Assembly (NCBI GenBank): GCA_007130355.1
Contig: SLSQ01000203.1
Coordinates: 1 to 13,923 of the forward strand
DNA: 13,923 nucleotides
Direction of reading: 5' to 3'
Source: Trueperaceae bacterium
GTDB taxonomy: Bacteria > Deinococcota > Deinococci > Deinococcales > Trueperaceae
Positions 1 to 7,779 of the stretch are shown piece after piece (the stretch's first letter is position 1; the number at the start of each line of letters is the position of its first letter). Below the pieces are notes generated by a model. The model made no database searches, was not told the DNA's origin, and saw only the letters and a list, made by a program, of their open reading frames with translations. A program made the translations under genes and the position numbers.

Positions 1-3000
1 CGCCGGACGCCGCCGGCGACGACGGCCGGACCGCGACCGTCGCCGCCGACCTGCGGCTGGCCGGCTTCGACTGGACCGTGCGCGCCGACCGCCTCGACCT
101 TCCCGGCGACCTGCGGATCTCCGCCGACCTGCGGGGCGACGCGGCGTCGGCGCGCGGGTCGGTGACCGGCGTCGGACCGGGCGCGACGGACGCCTGGGCG
201 GTCGACCTGGACCTGAGCGACGGCGCCGCCACGATCGATCTGGGCGGCGAGGTGGCCGGCGGGTCGCTCCACGCCGTCCTGCGACGCGACGCGGACGGTT
301 GGAGCGGTCCGTTGCGCCTCCGGGACCTGCCGAGCCCGGCGGGACGCCTCTCCGCCGGCGGGGAGGCGAGCGGCGACGGGCCCCTGCCGCACCTCGCGCT
401 GACCGCGACGCTCGAGGAGGGACCGGTGCCCGCCTCCGGCACGTTGACCGTGGACCCGAGCGACGGCGCGCCCCGGCTCCGGGTCGACCTCGCCGCCCGA
501 CCGCCGAGCGCTTCGGCGCCGCTCGAGGCGCGCGGCGAGGTGTGGCCGGCCCTCGACCTCGAACTGCGCGCCGCCGGAGCGGCCGAAGCCGAAGCGCCCC
601 CGGCCCGCCTGACCGCTCCCGCCTGGGACGGACCGGATCCGTGGCGACTGAGCGGCGCGACCGAGCTCGAGCTGGCGGGCGTCCGGATCCGCCTCGACGG
701 CGACGAGGCGACCGCCGCCCCGCGCCTGCGGATCGCGCCGCCCGCCCCGGGCGACCCGAGCCTCGCTACCGTCCTCCCGAGCGAGGCGCCGATCCCCGCC
801 GTCGCGCGCCTGCTGCGCGACGGGGCGCGCTTCGAAGGGGCGGGCGCCCTCTCCGGCACGATCGTTTGGCGGCCGGCCCTCGACGCGGACCTCCACGACC
901 TGCGCCTGCGCCACCCGGCGGGCGACCTGCGGTTGAACGGCACGGTCCGCGACGGGACGTTCGACCTGACCGGCCGGGCGGCGCCGGCGCTCCCGACCGT
1001 CGGCCCCGATCCGGACGCCGACCTCGCCGCCACCGGAGCACCCGCCGACCCGCTCGACGCGGCGCTCGCGTCGCTGTTCGCCGACCTGCTCGGCGGCGGG
1101 CCGCTCGACCTCCAGGCGCGCGGCGACGCCGGCGACCTGACCGTCGCCCTCGCCTCCGCCGCCGGCGCCGTGCCCGCCGTCTCCGGGAGCCTGGAGGCGC
1201 GCGACGGCGGGCGCGACCTCCGCTTCCGTTGGCACGCGCCGACCTTCGAGGCCGACCTCGACCTGGCGCCCGGGGAGGGCGTGCACGGCGACCTGAGGAT
1301 CCTCGGGCTCCGCATCGACGCCGGCGGACCGGTCGCCGCGACCGTCGACGGGACCGTGCGCCTGCGCGGCGCCGAGGCGGTCCTCGACGCCTCGGTACGC
1401 GGTCCGGCACGGATCACCGCCGCCGGCCGGGCCGACCTGACGCCGTTCCTACCGGGCGACTGGCGCCCGACCCTCGCGAACGGCGACGAGCGCGAGCCCG
1501 GCCCGACCGAGCTGTCGCTGCGCGTCGGCGAGCTCGACCTCGCCGGCCTGCCCGGCGTCGCCGAGGCGCTGCCGTACCTGTCCGGCACCGTCGGGGCGAT
1601 CGCCGAGATCCGCGGCACGCGGGCGGTGGCGCAGCTCTCGGCCCCCGACCTGACGCTCGGCGAGCGGACGCTGCCGTTCCGGCTCGAAGCGTCGGGCGAC
1701 CTCGCCACCCTGACGGCGGCCGCGGGCGAGGAGGGGACGCCCGCGGCGTGGACCCGCGGGATCGCGTTCGGCGGGAGCTGGGGCCGCAGTCCGTTCCAGG
1801 GCCGCGTCGACCTGGACGGCGTCGAAGCGCTCTGGACCCTCGAACGGTTCCCGCTCCACGCGGCGGTCGAGGCGTGGGCCGGACCGATCGACGTCGACAC
1901 CGAGACGACCGGCGTGGCGCGCGTGGCCCTGCCGTTCGACGAGCCGAGCGCCGGCCGGCTGGACGTCGCCACCGAACGGGTCCGGTTGGAGCGGCAGGGC
2001 GTGGTCACGACCGGCCGCGCCACCCTCCGCCTGGACGCGAACGGCGTCGAGGTCGACGCCCTCTTCGACGGGGACGGCACCTGGAGGGCGCAGGGCGCGG
2101 TCACGCAGGAACGCCTCTCGTTCGTGCTCGAGGCGGACGATGCCGACGCCACTCCCCTGCTGGGGCTGGTGCCGGTGCTGGCCGACCTGGGCGCCGGCGC
2201 GCAGGGCGACCTTCGGATCGAAGCGGAGGGCACCCTCGCCGCCCCACGGATCGAAGCGCGGACCGACGGGCTCGACCTGACGCTCGCCGGCGCCAGCTAC
2301 CGGCTCTCCGAGACGGAAGCGACGCTGATCGACACCGACCTCGCGGTCCGCGCCGTCCTCACCGGCCTGGAGCCGGTCGGCGGCCGCCTGGTGGTCCAGG
2401 GGGACGGGTCGCTGCGGCTGGACCCGTGGCGGCTCGAGGACGCCGAGGTCGGTCTGGAAGGGGACCTGGCGGTCCCGATGGTCGGCGAGCTGACCGAGGT
2501 GCGCGGCCTGATCGACGCCGACGCGGAGGGACGGCCCCGCCTCTCGGCCGACGCGCGGTTGGGCGCGCCCCTGTCGGTCGAGGGCACCCTCTGGCCGCTC
2601 GACCTGCGGGCGCGCGGCAGCGGCCTGGCCCTGAGCCTGCCGGAGTACTTCCTGGAGCGCGCCACCGCCGACGTCGACCTGACCGTCCGCTTCGACGACG
2701 CCTTCGCGATGGGCGGCCGGATCGCCGCCCGCGACGGCCGCTTCGCGCTCGGCGGCCGAACCCCTGCCGCCCCGCGCGCGCCGGACGCGCCGCGGTCCGG
2801 ACCGAACCCGGCGCTCGAACGGTTCGCCTTCGCGAACCTGATCGTCTCCGGCCGGCGCCTGACCTTCTCGGAGAACTTCGGTTCGGCCGAGTTCGACGCC
2901 GACCTGCGCCTCACCGGCACCGCCGCCGCACCGCGCGTGGCCGGGCAGGCCAGCGCCGTGCGCGGCGTCTTCCGCTTCGCCGGTCGGGACTTCCAGCTGC

Positions 3001-3830
3001 GCACCGGCGTCGCGCGGTTCGAACCGTCCCGCGGCCTCTGGCCCCAGATCGAGGTCGATGCCGCGATTCGCTTCGACAAGGCGAGCGTCCTCTCCGGCGC
3101 CCTACCCGGCACCCGCTTCGAACAGCCGGGCGGGTCGACCTTCGAGGTGCGGCTCGCCTTCGACGCCGAGGTGACCCCCACCCCCGGACAGCCCGCGCCG
3201 TTCCGCCTCGACGTCGATCCGGTCCTGACCAGCGACGCGGTGGTCACCGTGCCGGTCGAGTCCGGCCTCTCCGCCGGCGCCCGCTCGCTGACCGAGACCG
3301 AGCTGCTGTCGCTCGTGACCCTCGGGCGCCTCGACCTCTCCGACGCGCTCGGCGGCGCGGGGGGCGTGGCGACCGGGGTGGCCCGCACCGCGCTCGACAG
3401 CGCCGTCGACCTGCTCGTGCTCGCCGAGCTCCAGACCGCCCTCGCCGACGTGCTGGGCCTCGACCTGGTCCAGATCCGCACCACCACCCTGAGCAGCGTC
3501 CTCGCGAGCGGCGGCGAGGACCCGTTCGGCGTGTCGCTCCGGTTGGGCGGCTACCTCGACGAGGGCCTCTTCGCCACCTTCGAGCTGGGACGCTACGCCG
3601 ACGCCTCCGAGGCGCTCAGCAACACCTTCCAGCTCACCTACGAGCTAGGTCCGGTGGCGCTCGACCTGTCGACCCGGGTCGGCTTCCGGGCGGCGACCGA
3701 CCTGCAGCCGGTCCCGCAGGTCGCGGCCGGCGTGCGCTACCAGATCACCCCCGTCTTCGCGATCGAGGGGGGCGCGTCCCTCTCGACCGACGAGGGCGAC
3801 GCCCGCTTCGGCGTCACGATCCGCTGGTGA
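1..3830 (+). CDS. tamB: TamB-like translocation/assembly module protein (5' end outside window)
   Basis: The reading frame is open from the window edge (first full codon at nt 3) to TGA at 3828-3830, giving 1275 visible residues; the true start and any N-terminal membrane anchor lie upstream. The visible protein is a long run of short amphipathic beta strands of the kind 'DLxLxG', with no enzyme motif, as in the TamB/DUF490 family (usually about 1200-1600 residues). A Pro/Ala-rich linker lies near visible residues 920-938. It is followed by the recognisable C-terminal TamB domain, including FRFAGRDFQLRTGVARFEP near residues 989-1007. The last ~90 residues look like beta strands and end in GVTIRW with a terminal Trp. 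Known TamB proteins span the periplasm from the inner membrane and work with a BamA/TamA-type barrel in outer-membrane biogenesis or lipid transport. It converges on the exporter permease gene with 23 bp between stops. The family call is firm; the partner is not in view. Confidence 0.85.
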   Translation, partial: PDAAGDDGRTATVAADLRLAGFDWTVRADRLDLPGDLRISADLRGDAASARGSVTGVGPGATDAWAVDLDLSDGAATIDLGGEVAGGSLHAVLRRDADGWSGPLRLRDLPSPAGRLSAGGEASGDGPLPHLALTATLEEGPVPASGTLTVDPSDGAPRLRVDLAARPPSASAPLEARGEVWPALDLELRAAGAAEAEAPPARLTAPAWDGPDPWRLSGATELELAGVRIRLDGDEATAAPRLRIAPPAPGDPSLATVLPSEAPIPAVARLLRDGARFEGAGALSGTIVWRPALDADLHDLRLRHPAGDLRLNGTVRDGTFDLTGRAAPALPTVGPDPDADLAATGAPADPLDAALASLFADLLGGGPLDLQARGDAGDLTVALASAAGAVPAVSGSLEARDGGRDLRFRWHAPTFEADLDLAPGEGVHGDLRILGLRIDAGGPVAATVDGTVRLRGAEAVLDASVRGPARITAAGRADLTPFLPGDWRPTLANGDEREPGPTELSLRVGELDLAGLPGVAEALPYLSGTVGAIAEIRGTRAVAQLSAPDLTLGERTLPFRLEASGDLATLTAAAGEEGTPAAWTRGIAFGGSWGRSPFQGRVDLDGVEALWTLERFPLHAAVEAWAGPIDVDTETTGVARVALPFDEPSAGRLDVATERVRLERQGVVTTGRATLRLDANGVEVDALFDGDGTWRAQGAVTQERLSFVLEADDADATPLLGLVPVLADLGAGAQGDLRIEAEGTLAAPRIEARTDGLDLTLAGASYRLSETEATLIDTDLAVRAVLTGLEPVGGRLVVQGDGSLRLDPWRLEDAEVGLEGDLAVPMVGELTEVRGLIDADAEGRPRLSADARLGAPLSVEGTLWPLDLRARGSGLALSLPEYFLERATADVDLTVRFDDAFAMGGRIAARDGRFALGGRTPAAPRAPDAPRSGPNPALERFAFANLIVSGRRLTFSENFGSAEFDADLRLTGTAAAPRVAGQASAVRGVFRFAGRDFQLRTGVARFEPSRGLWPQIEVDAAIRFDKASVLSGALPGTRFEQPGGSTFEVRLAFDAEVTPTPGQPAPFRLDVDPVLTSDAVVTVPVESGLSAGARSLTETELLSLVTLGRLDLSDALGGAGGVATGVARTALDSAVDLLVLAELQTALADVLGLDLVQIRTTTLSSVLASGGEDPFGVSLRLGGYLDEGLFATFELGRYADASEALSNTFQLTYELGPVALDLSTRVGFRAATDLQPVPQVAAGVRYQITPVFAIEGGASLSTDEGDARFGVTIRW

Positions 3831-3833
3831 CGG

Positions 3834-3865
3834 CCGGGCGCTGAAGTTCCGGCTCAGTCGCCCGG
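3834..3865. terminator. Hairpin between convergent tamB and permease genes (putative bidirectional terminator)
   Basis: The left arm is CCGGGCG-CTGA (3834-3844) and the right arm is TCAG-t-CGCCCGG (3854-3865). The 11 base pairs are interrupted only by one bulged T at 3858, and the loop is 9 nt. It begins 3 nt after the tamB stop, and the permease stop codon (complement of 3854-3856) lies inside the right arm. No real U-tract follows on either strand (only TTCGT on plus), so Rho-independent termination is an inference from position and symmetry. Confidence 0.5.
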
Positions 3866-5524
3866 TTCGTAGCGCGCCAGCCGCCAGGCGCCGAACGCGA
3901 GCGGCACGACCGTGAACGCCGCCGTCCAGACGATCGTCAGGGCCACGGCGATCAGGCCGCCCGGCGACCCGTACACCTCCGCCGCGCTCGGCGGCGAGAC
4001 CTGCGCCCCGCCCACGCGCAGCACCTGCCACGCCGGCCACGCCAGCAGCGCCGTCTGACCGAGCGCCCACACCAGGCCCGCGCCCATGTACGCGAGGCCC
4101 CCGGGCGAGAGCGGGATCTCGTTCGGGTTCGACGCGTCGAAACGGGGCCAGGCCGCGCCCAGGCCGACCCCGAGCCCGGTCGCGACCGTCGCCGCCGCCA
4201 CGCCCGCCCACGGCGAGGCGGCCGCCAGGGCGGGCGACAGATCGAGCGCCCACGCCGCCCCCACCCCGATCGCGAGGCCCAGCGCGAGCAGGATCATGGC
4301 CGCCGACAGGGCCTTGGCGAGCAGCAGCCGGCGCACCCCGATCGGACCGGTCCGCAGCAGCCACCAGCCCTCCCCCTCCAGCGACACCAGCGGGAACGAG
4401 ATCCGCACGCCGACCCCGACCAGCAGGAAGCCGAGGAACGCGAGGTTGAGGGTGCCCACCGCGTCGCGGAACCGTTGCGCGTCGAGCGCCAGGCTGCCGG
4501 TGCTGACCAGGTACACCGCCGCCAGCGCCGCGAGCACCAGCAGCTGCGATCCCTGCGCCGGGTCGCGCAGCAGCAGCCGCAGGTCCTTGATCCAGATCGC
4601 GCCCACCGTGCCGAGCCGCGCAAGCGGGCGTTCCCAGAACGCCGCCGGGCGGGTGGCCGGGTCGCGCCGTGGCGGCGAGGTGTCGAGCGCCCGGATCCAG
4701 CCGACGCGGTAGGCCCACGACGCCAGGCGCGACACGCCGAACAGCGTGCCGAGCGCCGTTCCGGCCAGCAGCGCCAGTCCGGGCGAGAGGCGTCCGTCGA
4801 GCGCCGCCCAGGTGGCGGCGGAGGCCCAGCCGGTCGGCAGCCAGCCGACGTCCAGCGCGGCGAAGCCGACGAGGAACGCCTCGAACTGTTCCGGCGTGAG
4901 GTCGGCCAGCTGCTCGGGGCGCAGGGCGCGGAGGCCGACCACCAGCCCGGCCGCCAGCGCCACGTTCGCGAAGGTGGCGAGCTCGTGGACCCGGCCGGCC
5001 GGCGCGACCCGCATCAGCAGCAGCGCGATCAGCGCGCCGAGCGCGACCGGAAGGGCGTAGAGCGTGATCAACGCCAGGCCGGCGGCCGGCCAGTAGAGCG
5101 CCGGCGCGCCCCGTTCCAGACCGAGTCCGATCAGCGCCGGCGCCGTGAGCAGCGCCGGGACGGCGGCGGCGGTGACGAACAGCTCGCCGGTCTTGTGGGC
5201 GAACACCCGCTCCGGAGCGACCGGCAGCGAGAGCAGGAGCGGCAGGTCGCGGCTGGCGTAGAGGGTGGCGATCGCGCCGGTGAGGACGCTGAAGGCGACG
5301 CCGGCCATCAGGATCAGGAACAGGCCCTCGAGGCTCCGTTGCAGCACCGCGTCGGCGATCGTGCCGATCGCGGGGTAGCCGTCGACGAAGCGGACCCCGC
5401 GCCGCGTCGCCTCGAGGATCCCCCAGGCGGCGAGGAGGGTCAGGAACGCGGCGACGCCGTGCCGGCCGGGCCGGTGCCGCAACGCGTTCGCGAACGCCGC
5501 GGCGCGCATCCGTAGCAGCGTCAC
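3854..5524 (-). CDS. ABC exporter permease, large ABC-2-like membrane subunit (PF16949-type)
   Basis: This 556-residue protein is very hydrophobic, with about a dozen likely membrane segments (for example near 24-38, 66-90, 113-135, 145-172, 327-341, 360-380, 403-425, 438-457, 478-500 and 522-545). Family-like signatures are SRDLPLLLSLPVAPE (91-105), a cytoplasmic WIKDLRLLLRDPAQGSQLL (311-329), SLEGEGWWLLRTGPIG (381-396) and NPNEIPLSPGGLAYM (466-480). Together these suggest the putative ABC exporter family PF16949, recognised by eye. I chose GTG at 5524 because it overlaps the ATPase stop as GTGA and has GGAGGA at 5539-5534, 9 nt upstream; ATG at 5509 lacks a Shine-Dalgarno. The frame stays open further upstream to 5908, but that part only shadows the ATPase. 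It should pair with the ATPase to export an unknown substrate. Confidence 0.85.
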   Translation of the reverse strand: MTLLRMRAAAFANALRHRPGRHGVAAFLTLLAAWGILEATRRGVRFVDGYPAIGTIADAVLQRSLEGLFLILMAGVAFSVLTGAIATLYASRDLPLLLSLPVAPERVFAHKTGELFVTAAAVPALLTAPALIGLGLERGAPALYWPAAGLALITLYALPVALGALIALLLMRVAPAGRVHELATFANVALAAGLVVGLRALRPEQLADLTPEQFEAFLVGFAALDVGWLPTGWASAATWAALDGRLSPGLALLAGTALGTLFGVSRLASWAYRVGWIRALDTSPPRRDPATRPAAFWERPLARLGTVGAIWIKDLRLLLRDPAQGSQLLVLAALAAVYLVSTGSLALDAQRFRDAVGTLNLAFLGFLLVGVGVRISFPLVSLEGEGWWLLRTGPIGVRRLLLAKALSAAMILLALGLAIGVGAAWALDLSPALAAASPWAGVAAATVATGLGVGLGAAWPRFDASNPNEIPLSPGGLAYMGAGLVWALGQTALLAWPAWQVLRVGGAQVSPPSAAEVYGSPGGLIAVALTIVWTAAFTVVPLAFGAWRLARYEPGD

Positions 5525-6261
5525 GCGGCGGCGTCCTCCGTGAGGCGCATGAAGATCGCTTCGAGCCGGGCGCCGGGATCGTCGACCCGGGCGCGCAGCT
5601 CCGCCAGGGTGCCGTCGGCGGCGACCCGGCCGCGGTGCATCAGCACCACGCGGTCGGCGGTCGCTTCGGCCACGTCGATCTGGTGGGTGGTCAGCAGCAC
5701 GGTGCGGCCGTCCTCGGCCGCCTCCCGCATCAGGGTGCGCACCAGGATCGCGGCGCGCGGATCCAGGCCGACCATCGGCTCGTCGATCACGAGCGCCGGC
5801 GGATCGTGCAGCAACGCGGCGCAGAAGGTCAGCTTCTGCCGCATGCCGTGGCTGTACGTCTCGATCCGTTCGTTCTGTACCTGCTTGAGGTCGAAGCGCG
5901 CGAGCCACGCCTCCGCCTTGCGTTCCGCCTCGCGCACGCCGCGCAGGCGGCCGAGGAAGCGGAGCAGTTCGCGGCCGGTCAACTTCGGATAGAGGTACGG
6001 CCGGTCGGGCACGTAGCCGAGCGCCGCCTTGGCCCGCACCGGATCGCGCGCCACGTCGACCCCGCCCACGCGGGCGCTGCCGGACGTCGCCCGGATCAGG
6101 CCGGTGATCACCTTGATCGTGGTCGACTTGCCGGCCCCGTTCGGGCCGAGCAGCGCCGTCACCTGGCCGGAGCGGGCGTCCAGGTCGACGCCGGCGCCGT
6201 CCTCCCCGCCCACGGCGGCCTGGCGCCCGAACCGTTTCACCAGCTTGCGGACCTCGATCAC
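5521..6261 (-). CDS. ABC transporter ATP-binding protein
   Basis: This 246-residue ATPase carries all the nucleotide-binding motifs in order: Walker A GPNGAGKST (39-47), signature YSHGMRQK (136-143), Walker B ALVIDEP (156-162, catalytic Glu161), D-loop GLDP (165-168) and switch His193 in TTHQ. The Q-loop position reads GYVPDRPYLYP (82-92), with Asp where many ABC proteins have Gln; YSHGM and GYVP(D/E) are typical of ABC-2 exporter ATPases. A few extra residues (GGEDGAG) precede the strand before Walker A. The C-terminus LEAIFMRLTE is the usual end of this subfamily. The start is GTG at 6261, giving the canonical IEVRKLVKRFG; no Shine-Dalgarno and no -10 box are visible. It overlaps the permease by 4 bp and follows the S41 protease gene by 46 bp. 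Its role is to power the adjacent permease; the substrate is unknown. Confidence 0.93.
   Translation of the reverse strand: MIEVRKLVKRFGRQAAVGGEDGAGVDLDARSGQVTALLGPNGAGKSTTIKVITGLIRATSGSARVGGVDVARDPVRAKAALGYVPDRPYLYPKLTGRELLRFLGRLRGVREAERKAEAWLARFDLKQVQNERIETYSHGMRQKLTFCAALLHDPPALVIDEPMVGLDPRAAILVRTLMREAAEDGRTVLLTTHQIDVAEATADRVVLMHRGRVAADGTLAELRARVDDPGARLEAIFMRLTEDAAA
5534..5539 (-). promoter_or_regulatory. Shine-Dalgarno GGAGGA deciding the permease GTG start
   Basis: GGAGGA on the minus strand lies within the end of the ATPase gene, 9 nt before GTG at 5524. It selects this GTG over the in-frame ATG five codons later and supports translational coupling of the two exporter subunits. Confidence 0.7.
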
Positions 6262-6276
6262 GGCGCGCGCAGGGCC

Positions 6277-6300
6277 GGCGCCCGGTCGGTTCTGGGCGCC
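6277..6300. other. Inverted repeat between protease and ABC ATPase genes
   Basis: GGCGCCC (6277-6283) and GGGCGCC (6294-6300) form a perfect 7-bp stem with a 10-nt loop. It lies 7 nt after the protease stop and 15 nt before the ATPase GTG start. It could attenuate or terminate transcription after the protease, or shape the start region of the ATPase mRNA, which lacks a Shine-Dalgarno. No U-tract follows. Confidence 0.4.
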
Positions 6301-6307
6301 TCCGGAC

Positions 6308-7654
6308 TCAGTCCGCGGCCCGTCCGGCGGCCGAGCCGTTCAGGAGCGCCTCGATGGCGGCCTGCAGGGCCGGATCGTCGCCGACGTTCACGAGCGCCTC
6401 GCCCGGCACCGCGCTGATCTCGGGCCGGGGGCCGGCGGCGAAGAACTCGAACTCGCCGCGGTCGTCGGCGGTCGTCTCGCCGATCGACTCGCCGCCGACG
6501 ATGATCTCGATCGATTGGCCGGCGTCGGCGCCGCTCCCCTCGATCCGGATCGTGCTGGGGCGGAGCGCGTCGACGACCTCGACGTCCGGCAGGATGCCGC
6601 GCTGTCCGATCGCTTCGCGCGCCGGGGTGAGCCACTCGAAGGTGGTGAAGGCGAGCTGGCCGCCGTCGGCGAGCGACAGCACGCTCTGCGCGACGCCCTT
6701 GCCGAAGGTCCGTTCGCCGACCACCAGGGCGCGGTCGTTCTCCTGCAGCGCGCCGGCCACGATCTCGCTGGCCGAAGCGCTGTGCCGGTTGACGAGGACC
6801 ACCATCGGGACGTCGTTCACGTGCGGGTCGGCCGAAGCGATCCGCTGGGTGACGCCCCGCGCCCGCTGGAACACGATGTCGCCGCCCTCGAGGAACTCGT
6901 CGGCGACGAGGATCCCCTGGTTGAGCAGGCCGCCCGGGTTGTCGCGCAGGTCGAGCACCAGCGAGGTGGCGCCCGCCTCGGCGAGCTCGCGGAGCTCCTC
7001 GACCAGCTGATCGTGCACCCGCTGGCTGCCGAACTGCCGGATCGAGACGTAGCCGACGTCGTCGTCGAGCAGGGCGCTGGCGACGTCGATGATCTCGATC
7101 GTGCCGCGCGTGATCACGAACTCGACCGGGTCCGGCTCGCCGGGCCGGCGCATGAGCAGCTGCACGTCGGTGCCGCCCGGACCGCGGACGACCTCGACCA
7201 CGTCGGTGGTGGTGCTCTCGCGTACGTCGAGCCCGTCGACCTCGAGGAAGACGTCGCCGCGGCGGACGCCGGCCTCCCAGGCCGGTCCGTCGCGGTAGAC
7301 CTGCAGCACCTCGACCCCCCGGCCGGTCTGCCGGTCGAGCGGCGTGAGCACCGCGCCGATCCCTTCGAACGAGCCGGTGCGGTCCTGCGCCTGTCGGGCG
7401 GCGTCGCGCGGTTCGAGGTAGTAGCTGTACGGGTCGTCGAGCGCGGCCAGCATTCCGTCGATCGCGCCGCGCAGGAGCGTCTCGTCGTCGACGTCGGTGA
7501 GGTAGTTCGACTTGAGCGCGCCGTACGTCTGGACCAGCGCCTGTCCGGTCGGATCGTTGAGCAGCTCGTCGCCGAAGTCGCGACCGAACTGCGCCCAGGC
7601 GAGGGTGCCGGCGGCGACCAGGGCCAGGGCCAGGACGACGATCCGGCGGTTCAT
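6308..7654 (-). CDS. ctpA: S41 family carboxy-terminal processing peptidase (CtpA/Prc type) with inserted Ig-like domain
   Basis: This 448-residue serine protease is exported. An N-terminal signal peptide (MNRR then a hydrophobic core to about residue 21) ends in an Ala-Trp-Ala cleavage motif. A PDZ domain follows (about 97-180; GIGAVL, DGPAWEAGVRRGD, VDG). The S41 catalytic core holds LDLRDNPGG (234-242), the nucleophile Ser294 in HSASASEIVAGAL, Lys319 in ERTFGKG and Gln323; the Ser-Lys-Gln spacing of 25 and 4 matches Tsp/CtpB. After GILPDVEV (353-360) a segment of about 60 residues (roughly 365-424) reads like a bacterial Ig-like beta domain, before the family's usual DDPALQAAIEALL end. ATG 7654 is chosen because it begins the signal peptide and has GGAG 5 nt upstream; the frame extends further, into the glgA promoter, with no leader-like sequence. 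Known relatives trim C-termini of periplasmic proteins. The specific substrate is unknown. Confidence 0.92.
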   Translation of the reverse strand: MNRRIVVLALALVAAGTLAWAQFGRDFGDELLNDPTGQALVQTYGALKSNYLTDVDDETLLRGAIDGMLAALDDPYSYYLEPRDAARQAQDRTGSFEGIGAVLTPLDRQTGRGVEVLQVYRDGPAWEAGVRRGDVFLEVDGLDVRESTTTDVVEVVRGPGGTDVQLLMRRPGEPDPVEFVITRGTIEIIDVASALLDDDVGYVSIRQFGSQRVHDQLVEELRELAEAGATSLVLDLRDNPGGLLNQGILVADEFLEGGDIVFQRARGVTQRIASADPHVNDVPMVVLVNRHSASASEIVAGALQENDRALVVGERTFGKGVAQSVLSLADGGQLAFTTFEWLTPAREAIGQRGILPDVEVVDALRPSTIRIEGSGADAGQSIEIIVGGESIGETTADDRGEFEFFAAGPRPEISAVPGEALVNVGDDPALQAAIEALLNGSAAGRAAD

Positions 7655-7659
7655 CGGAG

Positions 7660-7663
7660 CTCC
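7660..7663 (-). promoter_or_regulatory. Shine-Dalgarno GGAG of the S41 peptidase
   Basis: GGAG on the minus strand lies 5 nt before ATG 7654. Together with the signal peptide it fixes this start over longer in-frame choices. Confidence 0.6.
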
Positions 7664-7766
7664 GGACGGGCGGGGCGGGCGGGACACGGGCGCGCGAGAT
7701 TCGGCATGGACGAAGGTTAGCGCCGGAAGGCGATGAGAACGGTAAGCGACGGCACGCGCGGGCGTG

Positions 7767-7772
7767 TACACT
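7767..7772 (+). promoter_or_regulatory. -10 box TACACT for a putative leaderless glgA mRNA
   Basis: TACACT matches TATAAT at 4 of 6 positions, including the key TAnnnT. It ends 7 nt before the glgA ATG, so transcription would begin at or next to the A of the start codon. No Shine-Dalgarno precedes the ATG, as expected for a leaderless message. The box overlaps the perfect 8-bp palindrome GTGTACAC (7764-7771), which could also be an operator. No convincing -35 is visible. Leaderless mRNAs with TAnnnT at this distance are common in Deinococcus. Confidence 0.6.
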
Positions 7773-7779
7773 GCGCGCG

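Larger units (their letters stand above)
7655..7779. promoter_or_regulatory. Divergent intergenic control region, S41 peptidase / glgA
   Basis: These 125 bp separate two divergently read genes and should hold both promoters. The plus-strand promoter is described separately. For the minus strand the only -10-like hexamer I see is TAACCT (7719-7714), with no good -35 at normal spacing, so that promoter is uncertain. A small hairpin, CGCC-GGAA-GGCG, lies at 7721-7732. Confidence 0.5.

Noticed and set aside
82..3830. Possible internal tandem repeats within the tamB coding region
   Set aside because: The recurring 'GDL', 'DLxL' and 'AAPRxxA' motifs are diverged beta-strand patterns normal for TamB, not recent DNA repeats.
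299..3844. Open frame of 1181 codons overlapping tamB on the same strand, plus long antisense frames at 766-1410, 1449-1859 and 2297-3487
   Set aside because: They are Arg/Pro-rich, have no family features and arise because GC-rich codon usage removes stops in other frames; the TamB frame alone has protein-like strand patterns.
5525..5908. Longer N-terminus for the permease, starting at 5908
   Set aside because: The extra 128 residues only shadow the ATPase and are not protein-like; GTG 5524 has a ribosome-binding site and the GTGA overlap.
5990..6020. Asp in place of Gln in the ABC ATPase Q-loop as a sign of inactivation
   Set aside because: ABC-2-type exporter ATPases often carry GYVP(D/E) here, and all other catalytic motifs are intact.
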